Positions 1 through 8,622 of a DNA stretch of 64,000 bases are shown here, in pieces. Below the pieces are notes generated by a model, which saw only the letters and a list, made by a program, of their open reading frames with translations, was not told the origin of the DNA and did no database searches. Every line of letters begins with the position of its first letter. Within the stretch, counting starts at the first letter, position 1. The DNA is taken from positions 4,154,001 to 4,218,000 of the forward strand of contig NZ_OZ239981.1 of assembly GCF_965196975.1 (NCBI RefSeq), read 5' to 3'. Source of the DNA: Endozoicomonas sp965196975 (GTDB taxonomy: Bacteria; Pseudomonadota; Gammaproteobacteria; Pseudomonadales; Endozoicomonadaceae). A program made the translations under genes and the position numbers.

Positions 1-349
1 ACTGAGGTGCACCGTATGGGCAGGCCATTTCGCAGTAACGGCAGCCAACACAGACGTCAGCGTCCACAACCACCAGACCGTCCTTGTCACGCTTGTGCAT
101 GGCACCGGTTGGACATGCCTTGGTACAGGCAGGCTTGGCGCAGTGGTTACAGCTGATGGACGTGTAATAAGCAAACACGTCCTGAGCGTAGGTGCCGTCT
201 TCGTTCTGAATCCAGCTACCACCACCGTACTCATAGACCCGGCGCCAGTTCACGCCGACCTTCAGATCATTTTCATCTTTGCACGACAATTGACAGGTTT
301 TGCAGCCCGTACACTTGGCCGTGTCGACATAAAATCCAAGTTGCTTCAT
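1..349 (-). CDS. dmsB: DMSO reductase iron-sulfur subunit B (partial)
   Basis: This is the N-terminal ~116 residues of the electron-transfer subunit of a DMSO-reductase-type complex; the rest lies beyond the left window edge. The visible part begins MKQLGFYVDTAKCTGCKTCQ and has the cysteine spacing of ferredoxin-like [4Fe-4S] clusters (CTGCKTCQLSC, CNHCAKPAC, CVGCRYCEMAC). In this family DmsB passes electrons from the membrane anchor to the molybdenum subunit. The ATG at 349 follows AGGAATAAAG and lies 20 bases after the dmsA stop, so the two are surely one operon. Whether the membrane subunit dmsC follows cannot be seen. Confidence 0.93.
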   Translation of the reverse strand, partial: MKQLGFYVDTAKCTGCKTCQLSCKDENDLKVGVNWRRVYEYGGGSWIQNEDGTYAQDVFAYYTSISCNHCAKPACTKACPTGAMHKRDKDGLVVVDADVCVGCRYCEMACPYGAPQ

Positions 350-369
350 CGAACTTTATTCCTATCCTG

Positions 370-2874
370 TTATGCCTTGGCAATTTCAACCAGATTACTG
401 TGCTGAGGGTTTCCCTTGGCCAGTGGCGATGGGCGCTGGGTCGTCAAAGTATTCATACACGCTCCACGATCCACACCATTGCGGTCTGGTGCGTACCAGC
501 TGCCCTGCCCCATGGCGACTACGCCTGGCATGATGCGCTCGGTTACTTTCGCAGCAACACGGATCTCACCACGGTCATTCCAGACCTTCAGTATTTCACC
601 GTCTTTGATATTGCGCTTCTGGGCATCCACAGGGTTGATCCACACTTCCTGACGGTTGGTTTCGCGCAACACATCCACGTTGCCATAAGTGGAGTGAGTA
701 CGGGCTTTAAAGTGGAAACCAAACATCTGCAGCGGATACTGTTCAGCGTGGTCTGCTTCATGTCCTTCCCAGGAAGAAGCGTATTCTGGCAGTGCCCGGA
801 TAATATCGCTCTCACCCAACACCCAGCTGGAAGCGATATCGGCAAGGCGCTCAGAATAAATCTCAATCTTTCCAGAAGGCGTCGCCAGAGGGTTGGCTTC
901 CGGATTTTCACGGAAAGCACGGAACTCCACATGAGGCTCGCCCGGATTCTTCTGTTTGACGATGCCCATTTCACGGAAAGCATCAAAATCCAGATCACCC
1001 AGCTCAGGGTTCATCTTCTGGGATTGCCCGTAAATATGACGCAGCCAGGCTTCCTGATCACGACCTTCAGTGTATGCCTGCTCAACGCCAAGGCACTTGG
1101 CAATACCAGTACACATGTCGTATACAGAGCGGCACTCATACAGAGGCTCAACCGCCGTGTCACAGAAGATGGTGTAGCCCATATTTCCGCAGGAACCATT
1201 CGGGGCGAAGTCAGGCTGTTCTGCAGCAGTCAGGTCAGGTAATAGAATATCGGCATAGCGGGCACTGGCCGTCATGTGGTTATCAATGACCACAATCATT
1301 TCGCACTTGCTGTCATCCTGAAGAATCTCATGAGTGCGATTGGTATCCGCATGCTGATTGATGATGCAGTTGCCCGCATAGTTCCAGATAAACTTGATCG
1401 GCTGACTCAGACGTTCAGCACCACGAATACCATCAGTCTTGTCAGTCATCTCATCATGACGGGTGATGGCATCAGTCCACAGGAACATGGGGATGGATGT
1501 TTTAACCGGGTTACTCAGCGTCGGGAATGCAGCAAACGGCATGGAGTAACTGCCTTCACGGGCACCTGTACCACCACCAGGAAGACCCACATTGCCAGTC
1601 ATCACAGCCAGCATACAGATGGCACGACTGGCCTGCTCACCATTGGCAGTACGCTGAAGCCCCCAACCCTGCATGATGTTACAGGGTTTGGTCATGGCAA
1701 TTTCGCGCGCTAGACGAATGATGGTTTCTGCAGGTACAGAGGTAATTTTTGCCGCCCACTGAGGGGTCTTTTCAACACCGTCTTTCCCTTGGCCCAGAAT
1801 ATAGGATTTCCAGGAAGAGCCTTTCGGCGCAGTGGCAGGCAGAGAACTTTCATCGTAGCCGACGGTGTACTTGCTCAGAAAGTCGTTATCTACCAGGTTT
1901 TCAGTAATCATCACCCACGCCATACCTGCTACCAGCGCGGCATCAGTGCCAGGACGCAGAGGAACCCACTCATCATTGGCTCCCAGGGTCGTGTCCGTCA
2001 TGCGCGGATCAAAGGTGATCATGCGTGCATTACTGCGCTTACGGGCTTCAGCCAGGTGATAAATAACACCGCCGCCACTCATACGGGTTTCTGCCGGGTT
2101 ATTACCAAAGTTGACCACTAGTCGTGTATTTACCAGGTCGGAAGTACAGTTGTTACCGACCCAGCTACCACCAAACATATAAGGCAGGCTGACAGCAATC
2201 TGAGCAGTACTGTAATCACCGTAATGGTTAAGATAACCACCCCAGCAGTTCATCAGACGGGCAATTGGTGTTGCAGCAGGCGGCCAGGACTTGGAAACCG
2301 TACCTCCCAATGTGCCAGTACAATAGTTGAGGTAAATGGCTTCATTGCCATATTCTTTTTTGATGCGCTTGAGGTTGTCAGCAATGGTGTCAAACGCTTC
2401 ATCCCAGCTGATGCGCTCAAATCGACCTTCACCACGCTTACCCACACGCTTCATTGGGTATTTCAGACGGTCAGGGTTGTAGACGCGCTTGCGGAAAGAA
2501 CGGCCACGGAGACAGGCACGAACCTGGTGGTCACCATAGACATCTTCACCGGTGTTATCGGTTTCGGTATGGATGATAACGCCGTCTTTTACCTGATGAC
2601 GCAGTGCACAACGGGAGCCACAGTTTACCGTACAGGCAGACCAGACTGATTTGATCTCTTCAGCCGACGCAGTCTCTACAGCAGAGGATGCTGAGGCCTT
2701 CAGAGGCAGTGTATTGGCAGCAACCACAGCTGCACTGCCTGCAGCGGTTCCCCACTTCATAAACGTTCTTCGCTTCACGGTGGAAGCAAGTGCCTTATCC
2801 ACAATCTCTTTCATCGATATCGCCGTCGCAAACCCATCATTAACCATGGTCGTGATCACAGACTGCTCAGACAA
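370..2874 (-). CDS. dmsA: Tat-exported DMSO reductase molybdopterin subunit A
   Basis: Catalytic molybdopterin subunit of an anaerobic DMSO/TMAO-type reductase. A twin-arginine signal (KRRTFMKWG, RR at about 35–36, followed by a hydrophobic stretch ending near residue 62) predicts folded export to the periplasmic face. Cys81, Cys85 and Cys89 plus a later Cys in RACLRG form the N-terminal [4Fe-4S] site, and YGDYSTAQ holds the expected Ser molybdenum-ligand region. At 834 residues it is slightly longer than the E. coli enzyme. The listed start at 2874 is a TTG; ATG at 2847 or 2814 are alternatives that keep the Tat signal, and none has a strong Shine-Dalgarno. It is the first gene of a dmsAB operon behind an FNR-like promoter. 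Confidence 0.94.
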   Translation of the reverse strand: MSEQSVITTMVNDGFATAISMKEIVDKALASTVKRRTFMKWGTAAGSAAVVAANTLPLKASASSAVETASAEEIKSVWSACTVNCGSRCALRHQVKDGVIIHTETDNTGEDVYGDHQVRACLRGRSFRKRVYNPDRLKYPMKRVGKRGEGRFERISWDEAFDTIADNLKRIKKEYGNEAIYLNYCTGTLGGTVSKSWPPAATPIARLMNCWGGYLNHYGDYSTAQIAVSLPYMFGGSWVGNNCTSDLVNTRLVVNFGNNPAETRMSGGGVIYHLAEARKRSNARMITFDPRMTDTTLGANDEWVPLRPGTDAALVAGMAWVMITENLVDNDFLSKYTVGYDESSLPATAPKGSSWKSYILGQGKDGVEKTPQWAAKITSVPAETIIRLAREIAMTKPCNIMQGWGLQRTANGEQASRAICMLAVMTGNVGLPGGGTGAREGSYSMPFAAFPTLSNPVKTSIPMFLWTDAITRHDEMTDKTDGIRGAERLSQPIKFIWNYAGNCIINQHADTNRTHEILQDDSKCEMIVVIDNHMTASARYADILLPDLTAAEQPDFAPNGSCGNMGYTIFCDTAVEPLYECRSVYDMCTGIAKCLGVEQAYTEGRDQEAWLRHIYGQSQKMNPELGDLDFDAFREMGIVKQKNPGEPHVEFRAFRENPEANPLATPSGKIEIYSERLADIASSWVLGESDIIRALPEYASSWEGHEADHAEQYPLQMFGFHFKARTHSTYGNVDVLRETNRQEVWINPVDAQKRNIKDGEILKVWNDRGEIRVAAKVTERIMPGVVAMGQGSWYAPDRNGVDRGACMNTLTTQRPSPLAKGNPQHSNLVEIAKA

Positions 2875-2944
2875 TTATCAATTTCTGCCTTCCCTGCAGA
2901 CATAAAGGTGTGAACAAAAAAGTGCCGACGACCAAATAGCGGGC

Positions 2945-2987
2945 ATCATAATTGGATATCTATTAACCAACGGATGATCTGGATCAA
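2945..2987 (-). promoter_or_regulatory. FNR-type anaerobic promoter of dmsA
   Basis: On the minus strand TTGATCCAGATCAT (2987–2974) matches the FNR consensus TTGAT-N4-ATCAA at nine of ten fixed positions. A TATGAT hexamer lies at 2950–2945. If transcription starts about 2938, the box centre is near −42, the usual class II FNR position. The geometry and sequence are seen directly; FNR control is inference. Confidence 0.75.
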
Positions 2988-3050
2988 AGCCCTATGACTT
3001 ATAGTGTAATTACGGATCAGAGAGGAAATTTTCATATCACAGATGGCAAT

Positions 3051-3082
3051 AAAAAAGCCCCATGGTCAAACCATGGGGCTTT
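3051..3082 (-). terminator. Rho-independent terminator of the nagE–PTS operon
   Basis: A perfect 12-bp stem (AAAGCCCCATGG at 3054–3065 with its complement at 3071–3082) closes a 5-base loop and is followed on the minus strand by a run of T (3056–3051). It lies about 20 bases after the stop of the fused PTS gene. Confidence 0.9.
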
Positions 3083-3103
3083 CAGAAAGACCGTTATCTG
3101 CGA

Positions 3104-5656
3104 TCAGGCAGTCAAACGTCTTACGTCTTCTACTGAATCAAGAGTCAGTGCTTCACGAGCCAGGCTCTGGCACTGCTCATAGTTCAGGCTGCGAACACGG
3201 GCCTTAACCACCGGGATTGCCGGCACGCTGATGGACAGCTCCTGAACACCCAAGCCGACCAGAATGGGCACTGCATTCGGGTCACTGGCCAGGCTTCCGC
3301 AGATACCTGTCCACTTGCCTTCTTTATTAGCTGCTTTCACCGTCATATCAATCAGGCGCAATACGGCAGGGTGAAGACCATCAACACGGGCAGCCAGTTT
3401 TGGATGACCACGGTCAACTGCCAGAGTGTATTGAGTCAGGTCATTGGTACCAATGGAGAAGAAGTCCACTTCTTTGGCGAAATGATCGGCCAGCAGCGCA
3501 GCAGAAGGCACTTCAATCATGATACCCACTTCTACGGTTACGCCTGCCTTCTCCTGCTCTTCCAGCACCAGCTTTTTCACAGCACGGAATTCGTCCAGAG
3601 AGCTGATCATCGGGAACATGATACGGGCATGACCGGCATGAGCAGCCTTCAGGATCGCACGAACCTGCTTACGCAACATGGTCGGACGGTTAATACCGAT
3701 ACGCACACCACGTTCACCCAGGAATGGGTTCTCTTCCCTTGGCAGCGGCAGATAAGCCAGAGGCTTGTCACCACCTACGTCCAGAGTACGGATAATGACC
3801 GGACGATCTTTACCCATAGCACCCAGAATACCTTCATAGGCTTTTACCTGCTCATCCATGGATGGCTCGGTAGCACGCTCCATATAAAGGAACTCGGAAC
3901 GCAGCAGACCAACCGCTTCAGCCCCCATTTTGACCGCTTTTTCAGCGTCATCCTGGTTGGCGATATTGGCAGCGATCTCAACATGATGACCATCCAGAGT
4001 CACCGCAGGCTGATCAGCCACTTTCAGCGCAGCCTCGTGTTCAGCTGCAGCACGCTCCTGGCGGGCAACCGTTCTGGCGATCTCTTCCTGAGTAGGATTC
4101 ACCAGCATGTAACCCTTATTGGTATTCAGGATCACATCGGTACCGTTCTCGTACTGACGAACACTGGCCGGTACATTCACCAGGTAAGGAATATTCAGTG
4201 AGCCAGCAAGAATGGCAGCATGGGAAGTAGCACCACCATGCAGGGTAACGATACCGATAACCCGCTTGCGATCCAGTGTCACCACTTCAGAAGGCGTGAT
4301 GTCTTCCAGGCAGAGAATCGTATTTTCAGGCAGCTGATCGGTACCACCCTCAACACCCATCAGGTAGCGCAGAACCCGAAGACCAACGTCTTCTACATCA
4401 ATGGCACGGGCCGCCAGCATCGGGTTATCCAGCTTGCGCATTTCATCCGCTTCTGCCAGAAAACTTCTGTGCCAGGCCCACATGGCGCTCTTGCCAGACT
4501 CAATCAGTTCACGGGCGCGCTCACTGATTGCCGGGTCTTCCAGCAACTGCTGATGGGCAACAAAGACTTCAGCATGACCACCAACGTGATCCGCTTCCAT
4601 TTTGGTAACCAGCTGCTGCAGGGATTCCTGAGCCTTTTGGATACCGTAGTCAAGCTGGCCCAGTTCGTCGCTGACACCTACACCCTCTTCAGGGTAGTCT
4701 GGCAGTTCGTGAATCAGGTGGTGCAGCTTACCAATGGCCATACCCGGCGCAGCTTTGACACCAGGTAAACGACCATCGGAGCCTTCTACCGGTCCAAGCA
4801 GTGGGGCTTCTTCTTCCATCGCTTCATCAGCGCTTGGAAGCACATCGGAAACCTCCTCACCAAGACCACTTCGGAAACCATCAAGAACCGCTTCCATGGC
4901 GTCTTTGGCGTCAGGGCCGGTAACGGTGATTTGCAGGTTAGACCCCAGCACCGTCTGCAGCCCCATCAGAGCAGTCAGACTGTTGGCCTTGCTTTCTTTG
5001 CCATTGTCTTTATTCAGAATCATCACTTCAGAATTGAAGCGTTTGATGATCTGAATCAGCGTGGCAGAAGGACGTGCATGAAGACCCAGAGGGTTCTTCA
5101 AGACAAAATCTTCTGTCAGGGTAATGCTGTCCTGACGGCTGTATTTGCTGTCGGTGGACATTTGCTTTTCAGGCTCAGCACCAATCGCAAATACGGTATC
5201 CTGCCCCGCTTTTACTTCTGTACGGGGGTTAACAACCACACCGGTTTCACCGGTCGTGATCATCATTGCTGTCTGTAGACTGGCTGCCTTGGCTCCCACA
5301 AACTCGGGATCAAAAGACAGCAGCTCCTGACCAACAGACACTTTGTCGCCTATTTTGACGTTTGTCTCAAAGCCTTCACCACGCAGAACAACAGTATCAA
5401 TACCCACATGGATCAACACTTCCACGCCGGAATCTGTCTTGATAGCCACTGCATGCTTGGAATCATGCAGCTGACTGATGGTACCGGCGCAAGGCGCCAG
5501 TACCACAGAATCCGTTGGGTTTATCGCAACACCATCACCTATCAACCGGCCGGCAAATACCGGGTCAGCTGATTCCTCGATGGATAACAGCATTCCAGAC
5601 AGAGGAGCAACGAGTGACAGTTGGCAAGGCTTGCCCTCATTTTTGAGGAGAGTCAT
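3104..5656 (-). CDS. nagF: Fused PTS IIA(Glc-type)–HPr–Enzyme I for GlcNAc
   Basis: One 850-residue cytoplasmic polypeptide carries every general and soluble PTS phosphocarrier. Residues ~10–150 are a IIA(Glc)-like domain with active His83 in VLIHVGIDTV; ~178–265 is HPr with His193 in NPLGLHARPSA; ~298 to the end is Enzyme I with His479 in GGATSHAAIL and the PEP-binding C-terminal barrel. Phosphate would pass PEP → EI → HPr → IIA and then to the IIB domains of the permease encoded just upstream, whose TGA overlaps this ATG (ATGA). This architecture matches the GlcNAc PTS of Pseudomonas (NagF). The gene ends at a strong terminator. Confidence 0.93.
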   Translation of the reverse strand: MTLLKNEGKPCQLSLVAPLSGMLLSIEESADPVFAGRLIGDGVAINPTDSVVLAPCAGTISQLHDSKHAVAIKTDSGVEVLIHVGIDTVVLRGEGFETNVKIGDKVSVGQELLSFDPEFVGAKAASLQTAMMITTGETGVVVNPRTEVKAGQDTVFAIGAEPEKQMSTDSKYSRQDSITLTEDFVLKNPLGLHARPSATLIQIIKRFNSEVMILNKDNGKESKANSLTALMGLQTVLGSNLQITVTGPDAKDAMEAVLDGFRSGLGEEVSDVLPSADEAMEEEAPLLGPVEGSDGRLPGVKAAPGMAIGKLHHLIHELPDYPEEGVGVSDELGQLDYGIQKAQESLQQLVTKMEADHVGGHAEVFVAHQQLLEDPAISERARELIESGKSAMWAWHRSFLAEADEMRKLDNPMLAARAIDVEDVGLRVLRYLMGVEGGTDQLPENTILCLEDITPSEVVTLDRKRVIGIVTLHGGATSHAAILAGSLNIPYLVNVPASVRQYENGTDVILNTNKGYMLVNPTQEEIARTVARQERAAAEHEAALKVADQPAVTLDGHHVEIAANIANQDDAEKAVKMGAEAVGLLRSEFLYMERATEPSMDEQVKAYEGILGAMGKDRPVIIRTLDVGGDKPLAYLPLPREENPFLGERGVRIGINRPTMLRKQVRAILKAAHAGHARIMFPMISSLDEFRAVKKLVLEEQEKAGVTVEVGIMIEVPSAALLADHFAKEVDFFSIGTNDLTQYTLAVDRGHPKLAARVDGLHPAVLRLIDMTVKAANKEGKWTGICGSLASDPNAVPILVGLGVQELSISVPAIPVVKARVRSLNYEQCQSLAREALTLDSVEDVRRLTA

Positions 5657-7431
5657 GCAGAAACCTCAACATTGGAAAGATCGTCCGTCACCGGGATCTT
5701 TTTCATTTCATCAGCAATCATTTCAGCCTGAGGACCAACGACGATTTGCAGGTTCTTCTCACCCACACGTACCACCGCAGTTGCACCCAGAGCCTTAATG
5801 CTGTCATCACTGACGCTGGAAGCGTCTTTCAGAGTCAGACGCAGACGAGTGATGCAGGCATCAATCTGAGTAACGTTCTGATGACCACCCAGTACCTTCA
5901 GGCACTGACGGGCAAACAGAGCATTATCCAGTGGTTTTACTTCCACTTCTTTCTTCACTGTCCCATGAGAAACAGTCGCCGCTACTTCCTGAGCCTGACC
6001 AGGTAACTGGATAGTACTCAGATCTTCAGTAGCCGCAATTTTCTTCATCTCACCGGCGATGATTTCAGCCTGTGGACCAAGAATAATCTGCAGGTTTTTC
6101 TCACCTACACGAATCATACCGCTGGCACCCAGCGCCTTGATGACACTCTCATCAGCAACAGACGGGTCTTTCAGGGTCAGACGCAGACGGGTAATACAGG
6201 CATCGATGTTGGTTACGTTATCCAGACCACCGATCGCCTTGGTGAACTGACGAGCCTGGTAAGCGTTGTCGCTCATACCCTGCTTGTCCACCACGGATGC
6301 TTCTACTTCCACAGCACTGTCGTCTTCATCTTCGCGACCTGGTGTTTTCAGGTTGAACATCTTGATGGCGAAGTAGAAAACGCAGAAGTAGATGGCAGCA
6401 AATGCCAGACCAATAATAACCAGAGTCCATGGGTTAGTTGCCAGACCCCAGTTTAGCACCATGTCAAACAGGCCGGCGGAGAAGCCGAAGCCACTCAGAA
6501 CACCCATGGCATTGGTAACGACCAGAGAAACACCGGTCAGCACAGCGTGAGCGGCATACAGGCCAGGAGCCAGGAACATGAACATGAATTCCAGAGGCTC
6601 AGTAATACCGGTCAGGAATGCAGTCAGGGCAACAGAGAAAAGAACACCACCAACCTGTGCACGACGGCTCTTATGAGCAGTGAGGTACATGGCCAGAGCT
6701 GCAGCAGGCAGACCGAACATCATGACAGGGAAGAAACCGGTCATGAACACCCCGGCAGTTGGGTCACCAGCAAAGAAGCGATGCAGGTCACCGTTGACTA
6801 CGTCACCGGCAGCATTGGTAAAGTCGCCCAGACCGAACCAGAAGTAAGAGTTCAGAACGTGATGAAGACCAAAAGGAATCAGACCACGGTTCAGGGTACC
6901 GTAAACAAACTGACCAACCGGGCCAGATCCGGCAACACCGTGACCAAAAGCATCAATTCCATTTTGAATGGCAGGCCAGATATAACCACAGGCCCAGCCG
7001 ATCGCCAGCATGAACAGACCGGTCATGATCGGTACCAGACGCTTGCCGCTGAAGAAGCCAAGATACGCTGGCAGCGATACCGCATGAAAACGGTTGTAGG
7101 AATGACCGGCAACGATACCGCTGATGATACCGCCGAAGAAGGACATATCGATGTCAGGATTAATGGTTGCCGTCGTTGCTTTCAGAATAAAAAAGCCAAC
7201 AGCACCAGCGATCGCTGCAGCACCGGCGCCATCAACCGCCAGGCCTACTGCAATACCCATGGCGAACAGCAGCGCCAGATTACTGAAAATCGCGTTACCC
7301 GCCTGCGCCATAAAGGGAATATCCAGCAAATCAGGCTGGCCCAGACGGAGCAGCAAGGCTGCGACAGGAAGAACGGCAATAGGCAGCATCAGCGCCTTAC
7401 CGAGTTTCTGCAAGTAACCCAAGATGTTCAT
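5653..7431 (-). CDS. nagE: GlcNAc PTS permease IIC with two tandem IIB domains
   Basis: Membrane transporter that imports and phosphorylates N-acetylglucosamine. Residues ~1–360 form the multi-span glucose-superfamily IIC domain, including GITEPLEF near 275. Two IIB domains follow: the first around 388–465 with phospho-Cys412, the second around 502–580 with Cys526, both in the motif IDACITRLRLTLKD. No IIA is present; that is supplied by the overlapping downstream gene. The duplicated IIB explains the length (592) above a plain IIBC protein. Substrate assignment rests on linkage to nagB and nagA. It is divergent from nagB across a region with paired operators, so probably repressed by the ROK regulator at 11.4 kb. 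Confidence 0.93.
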   Translation of the reverse strand: MNILGYLQKLGKALMLPIAVLPVAALLLRLGQPDLLDIPFMAQAGNAIFSNLALLFAMGIAVGLAVDGAGAAAIAGAVGFFILKATTATINPDIDMSFFGGIISGIVAGHSYNRFHAVSLPAYLGFFSGKRLVPIMTGLFMLAIGWACGYIWPAIQNGIDAFGHGVAGSGPVGQFVYGTLNRGLIPFGLHHVLNSYFWFGLGDFTNAAGDVVNGDLHRFFAGDPTAGVFMTGFFPVMMFGLPAAALAMYLTAHKSRRAQVGGVLFSVALTAFLTGITEPLEFMFMFLAPGLYAAHAVLTGVSLVVTNAMGVLSGFGFSAGLFDMVLNWGLATNPWTLVIIGLAFAAIYFCVFYFAIKMFNLKTPGREDEDDSAVEVEASVVDKQGMSDNAYQARQFTKAIGGLDNVTNIDACITRLRLTLKDPSVADESVIKALGASGMIRVGEKNLQIILGPQAEIIAGEMKKIAATEDLSTIQLPGQAQEVAATVSHGTVKKEVEVKPLDNALFARQCLKVLGGHQNVTQIDACITRLRLTLKDASSVSDDSIKALGATAVVRVGEKNLQIVVGPQAEMIADEMKKIPVTDDLSNVEVSA

Positions 7432-7496
7432 GATTGATCAACCATTAATTCTTTATAGTGAGAGTGTCTATCTGTGTGCCGTTAAATCTTACTGAT

Positions 7497-7517
7497 TTAT
7501 TTTTCAAAAAAAAATAA
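7497..7517. promoter_or_regulatory. Putative NagC/ROK operator 1 (nagE side)
   Basis: A 21-bp site with left arm TTATTTTTCA, one centre base, and right arm AAAAAAATAA (one mismatch to a perfect palindrome). It closely matches operator 2 at 7591–7611, with centres 94 bp apart. It is about 65 bp upstream of the nagE start. The A/T-rich dyad resembles ROK-family (NagC/Mlc) operators; binding is inferred. Confidence 0.65.
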
Positions 7518-7590
7518 AAAACCCAAATAAGTTGACTCAGGTCATCATTTGACGACATTTTCTACCCGTTGAGCACATTGTAAACCGCCT

Positions 7591-7611
7591 TTATTTTTCA
7601 TTGAAAAATAA
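7591..7611. promoter_or_regulatory. Putative NagC/ROK operator 2 overlapping the nagB promoter
   Basis: Perfect 10-bp arms TTATTTTTCA and TGAAAAATAA around one centre base. A TATGAT −10-like hexamer follows at 7618–7623, which puts the operator over the −35 region of a plus-strand promoter for nagBA, with a leader of about 190 bases. The 94-bp distance to operator 1 is close to nine helical turns, suitable for a repression loop across the divergent promoters. Confidence 0.7.
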
Positions 7612-7820
7612 ATAAGCTATGATAAATAACATCACAGTTCCCCTGAGCAGATTAGAGAAGCCATTCGAAATTCTGCTACCGGATTCTCACTCAGAACGCA
7701 CTGCAGGTCGTATACTTCAAACTACACGACACTGAATAATTCAGACCGCTGATGAGACAACCGGTCAGCTTACCAGCAGACTGATCGAGCACAGCTACTC
7801 TTCCATATGGAGTTTACGAC

Positions 7821-8621
7821 ATGCGCTTTATACCTCTGAAAGACAAGCCAGCAGTTGGTCGTTGGGCTGCCCGATACATTGTCAGCCGTATCAAGGCATT
7901 TAATCCGACTCCTGAGCGCCCCTTTGTACTCGGCCTGCCTACCGGCGGCACACCAATCCCGACTTATCAGGAACTGGTTCGCCTGCACAAGGAAGGGGAA
8001 GTAAGCTTTGCCAATGTTGTTACCTTCAATATGGACGAATACGTTGGCCTGCCTGCTGACCATCCTGAGTGCTACCGGATGTTCATGCACCGTAACTTCT
8101 TTGATCATGTCGATATCCCGGCGGCGAACATCAATTTCCTGGATGGCAATGCCGAAAACCTGGAAGCCGAGTGCCTGCGCTATGAAGAAGCGATTAAAGG
8201 CTATGGCGGCATTGAGCTGTTCATGGGCGGTGTCGGACACGATGGGCACATCGCATTTAATGAACCAGGTTCTTCACTATCCTCCCGTACCCGCCTGAAG
8301 ACTCTGACCACTGAAACTCGTGAAGCCAACGCACGCTTCTTTGATCAGGACATCAGTCAGGTACCAAAACTGGCACTTACTGTAGGTGTAGGAACGGTTC
8401 TGGACTCCCGTGAGCTGATGATTCTGGCTACTGGTTCTGATAAATCCCGTGCCGTTCAGGCCACGGTTGAGGGATCAGTCAACCATATGTGGACAATCTC
8501 AGCCCTCCAGCTTCACCCAAAAGCGATGATGATCTGTGATGATCCTGCGACTCTGGACCTGAAAGTTCGCACTCTGCGCTACTTCCAGGATATTGAGTCT
8601 GAAAACATCAAGGACTTTTGA
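7821..8621 (+). CDS. nagB: Glucosamine-6-phosphate deaminase
   Basis: Converts glucosamine-6-phosphate to fructose-6-phosphate and ammonium, the last step of GlcNAc catabolism. The 266-residue length equals that of E. coli NagB. Family motifs seen include LPTGGTPIPTY (phosphate loop), FNMDEYVGL (general-base Asp) and GGVGHDGHIAFNEPGSS (catalytic His with allosteric region). The ATG follows GGAG in ATATGGAGTTTACGAC. It is the first gene of a plus-strand nagBA operon, one base before nagA, divergent from the PTS genes, and its promoter overlaps operator 2. Confidence 0.96.
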   Translation: MRFIPLKDKPAVGRWAARYIVSRIKAFNPTPERPFVLGLPTGGTPIPTYQELVRLHKEGEVSFANVVTFNMDEYVGLPADHPECYRMFMHRNFFDHVDIPAANINFLDGNAENLEAECLRYEEAIKGYGGIELFMGGVGHDGHIAFNEPGSSLSSRTRLKTLTTETREANARFFDQDISQVPKLALTVGVGTVLDSRELMILATGSDKSRAVQATVEGSVNHMWTISALQLHPKAMMICDDPATLDLKVRTLRYFQDIESENIKDF

Positions 8622-8622
8622 T

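Noticed and set aside
400..1242. 280-codon plus-strand frame inside dmsA
   Set aside because: It is an antisense shadow of the well-supported dmsA coding sequence.
7612..7640. CRP site before nagB (TATGA…TCACA)
   Set aside because: The half-sites are nine bases apart instead of six, so it does not fit the CRP consensus.
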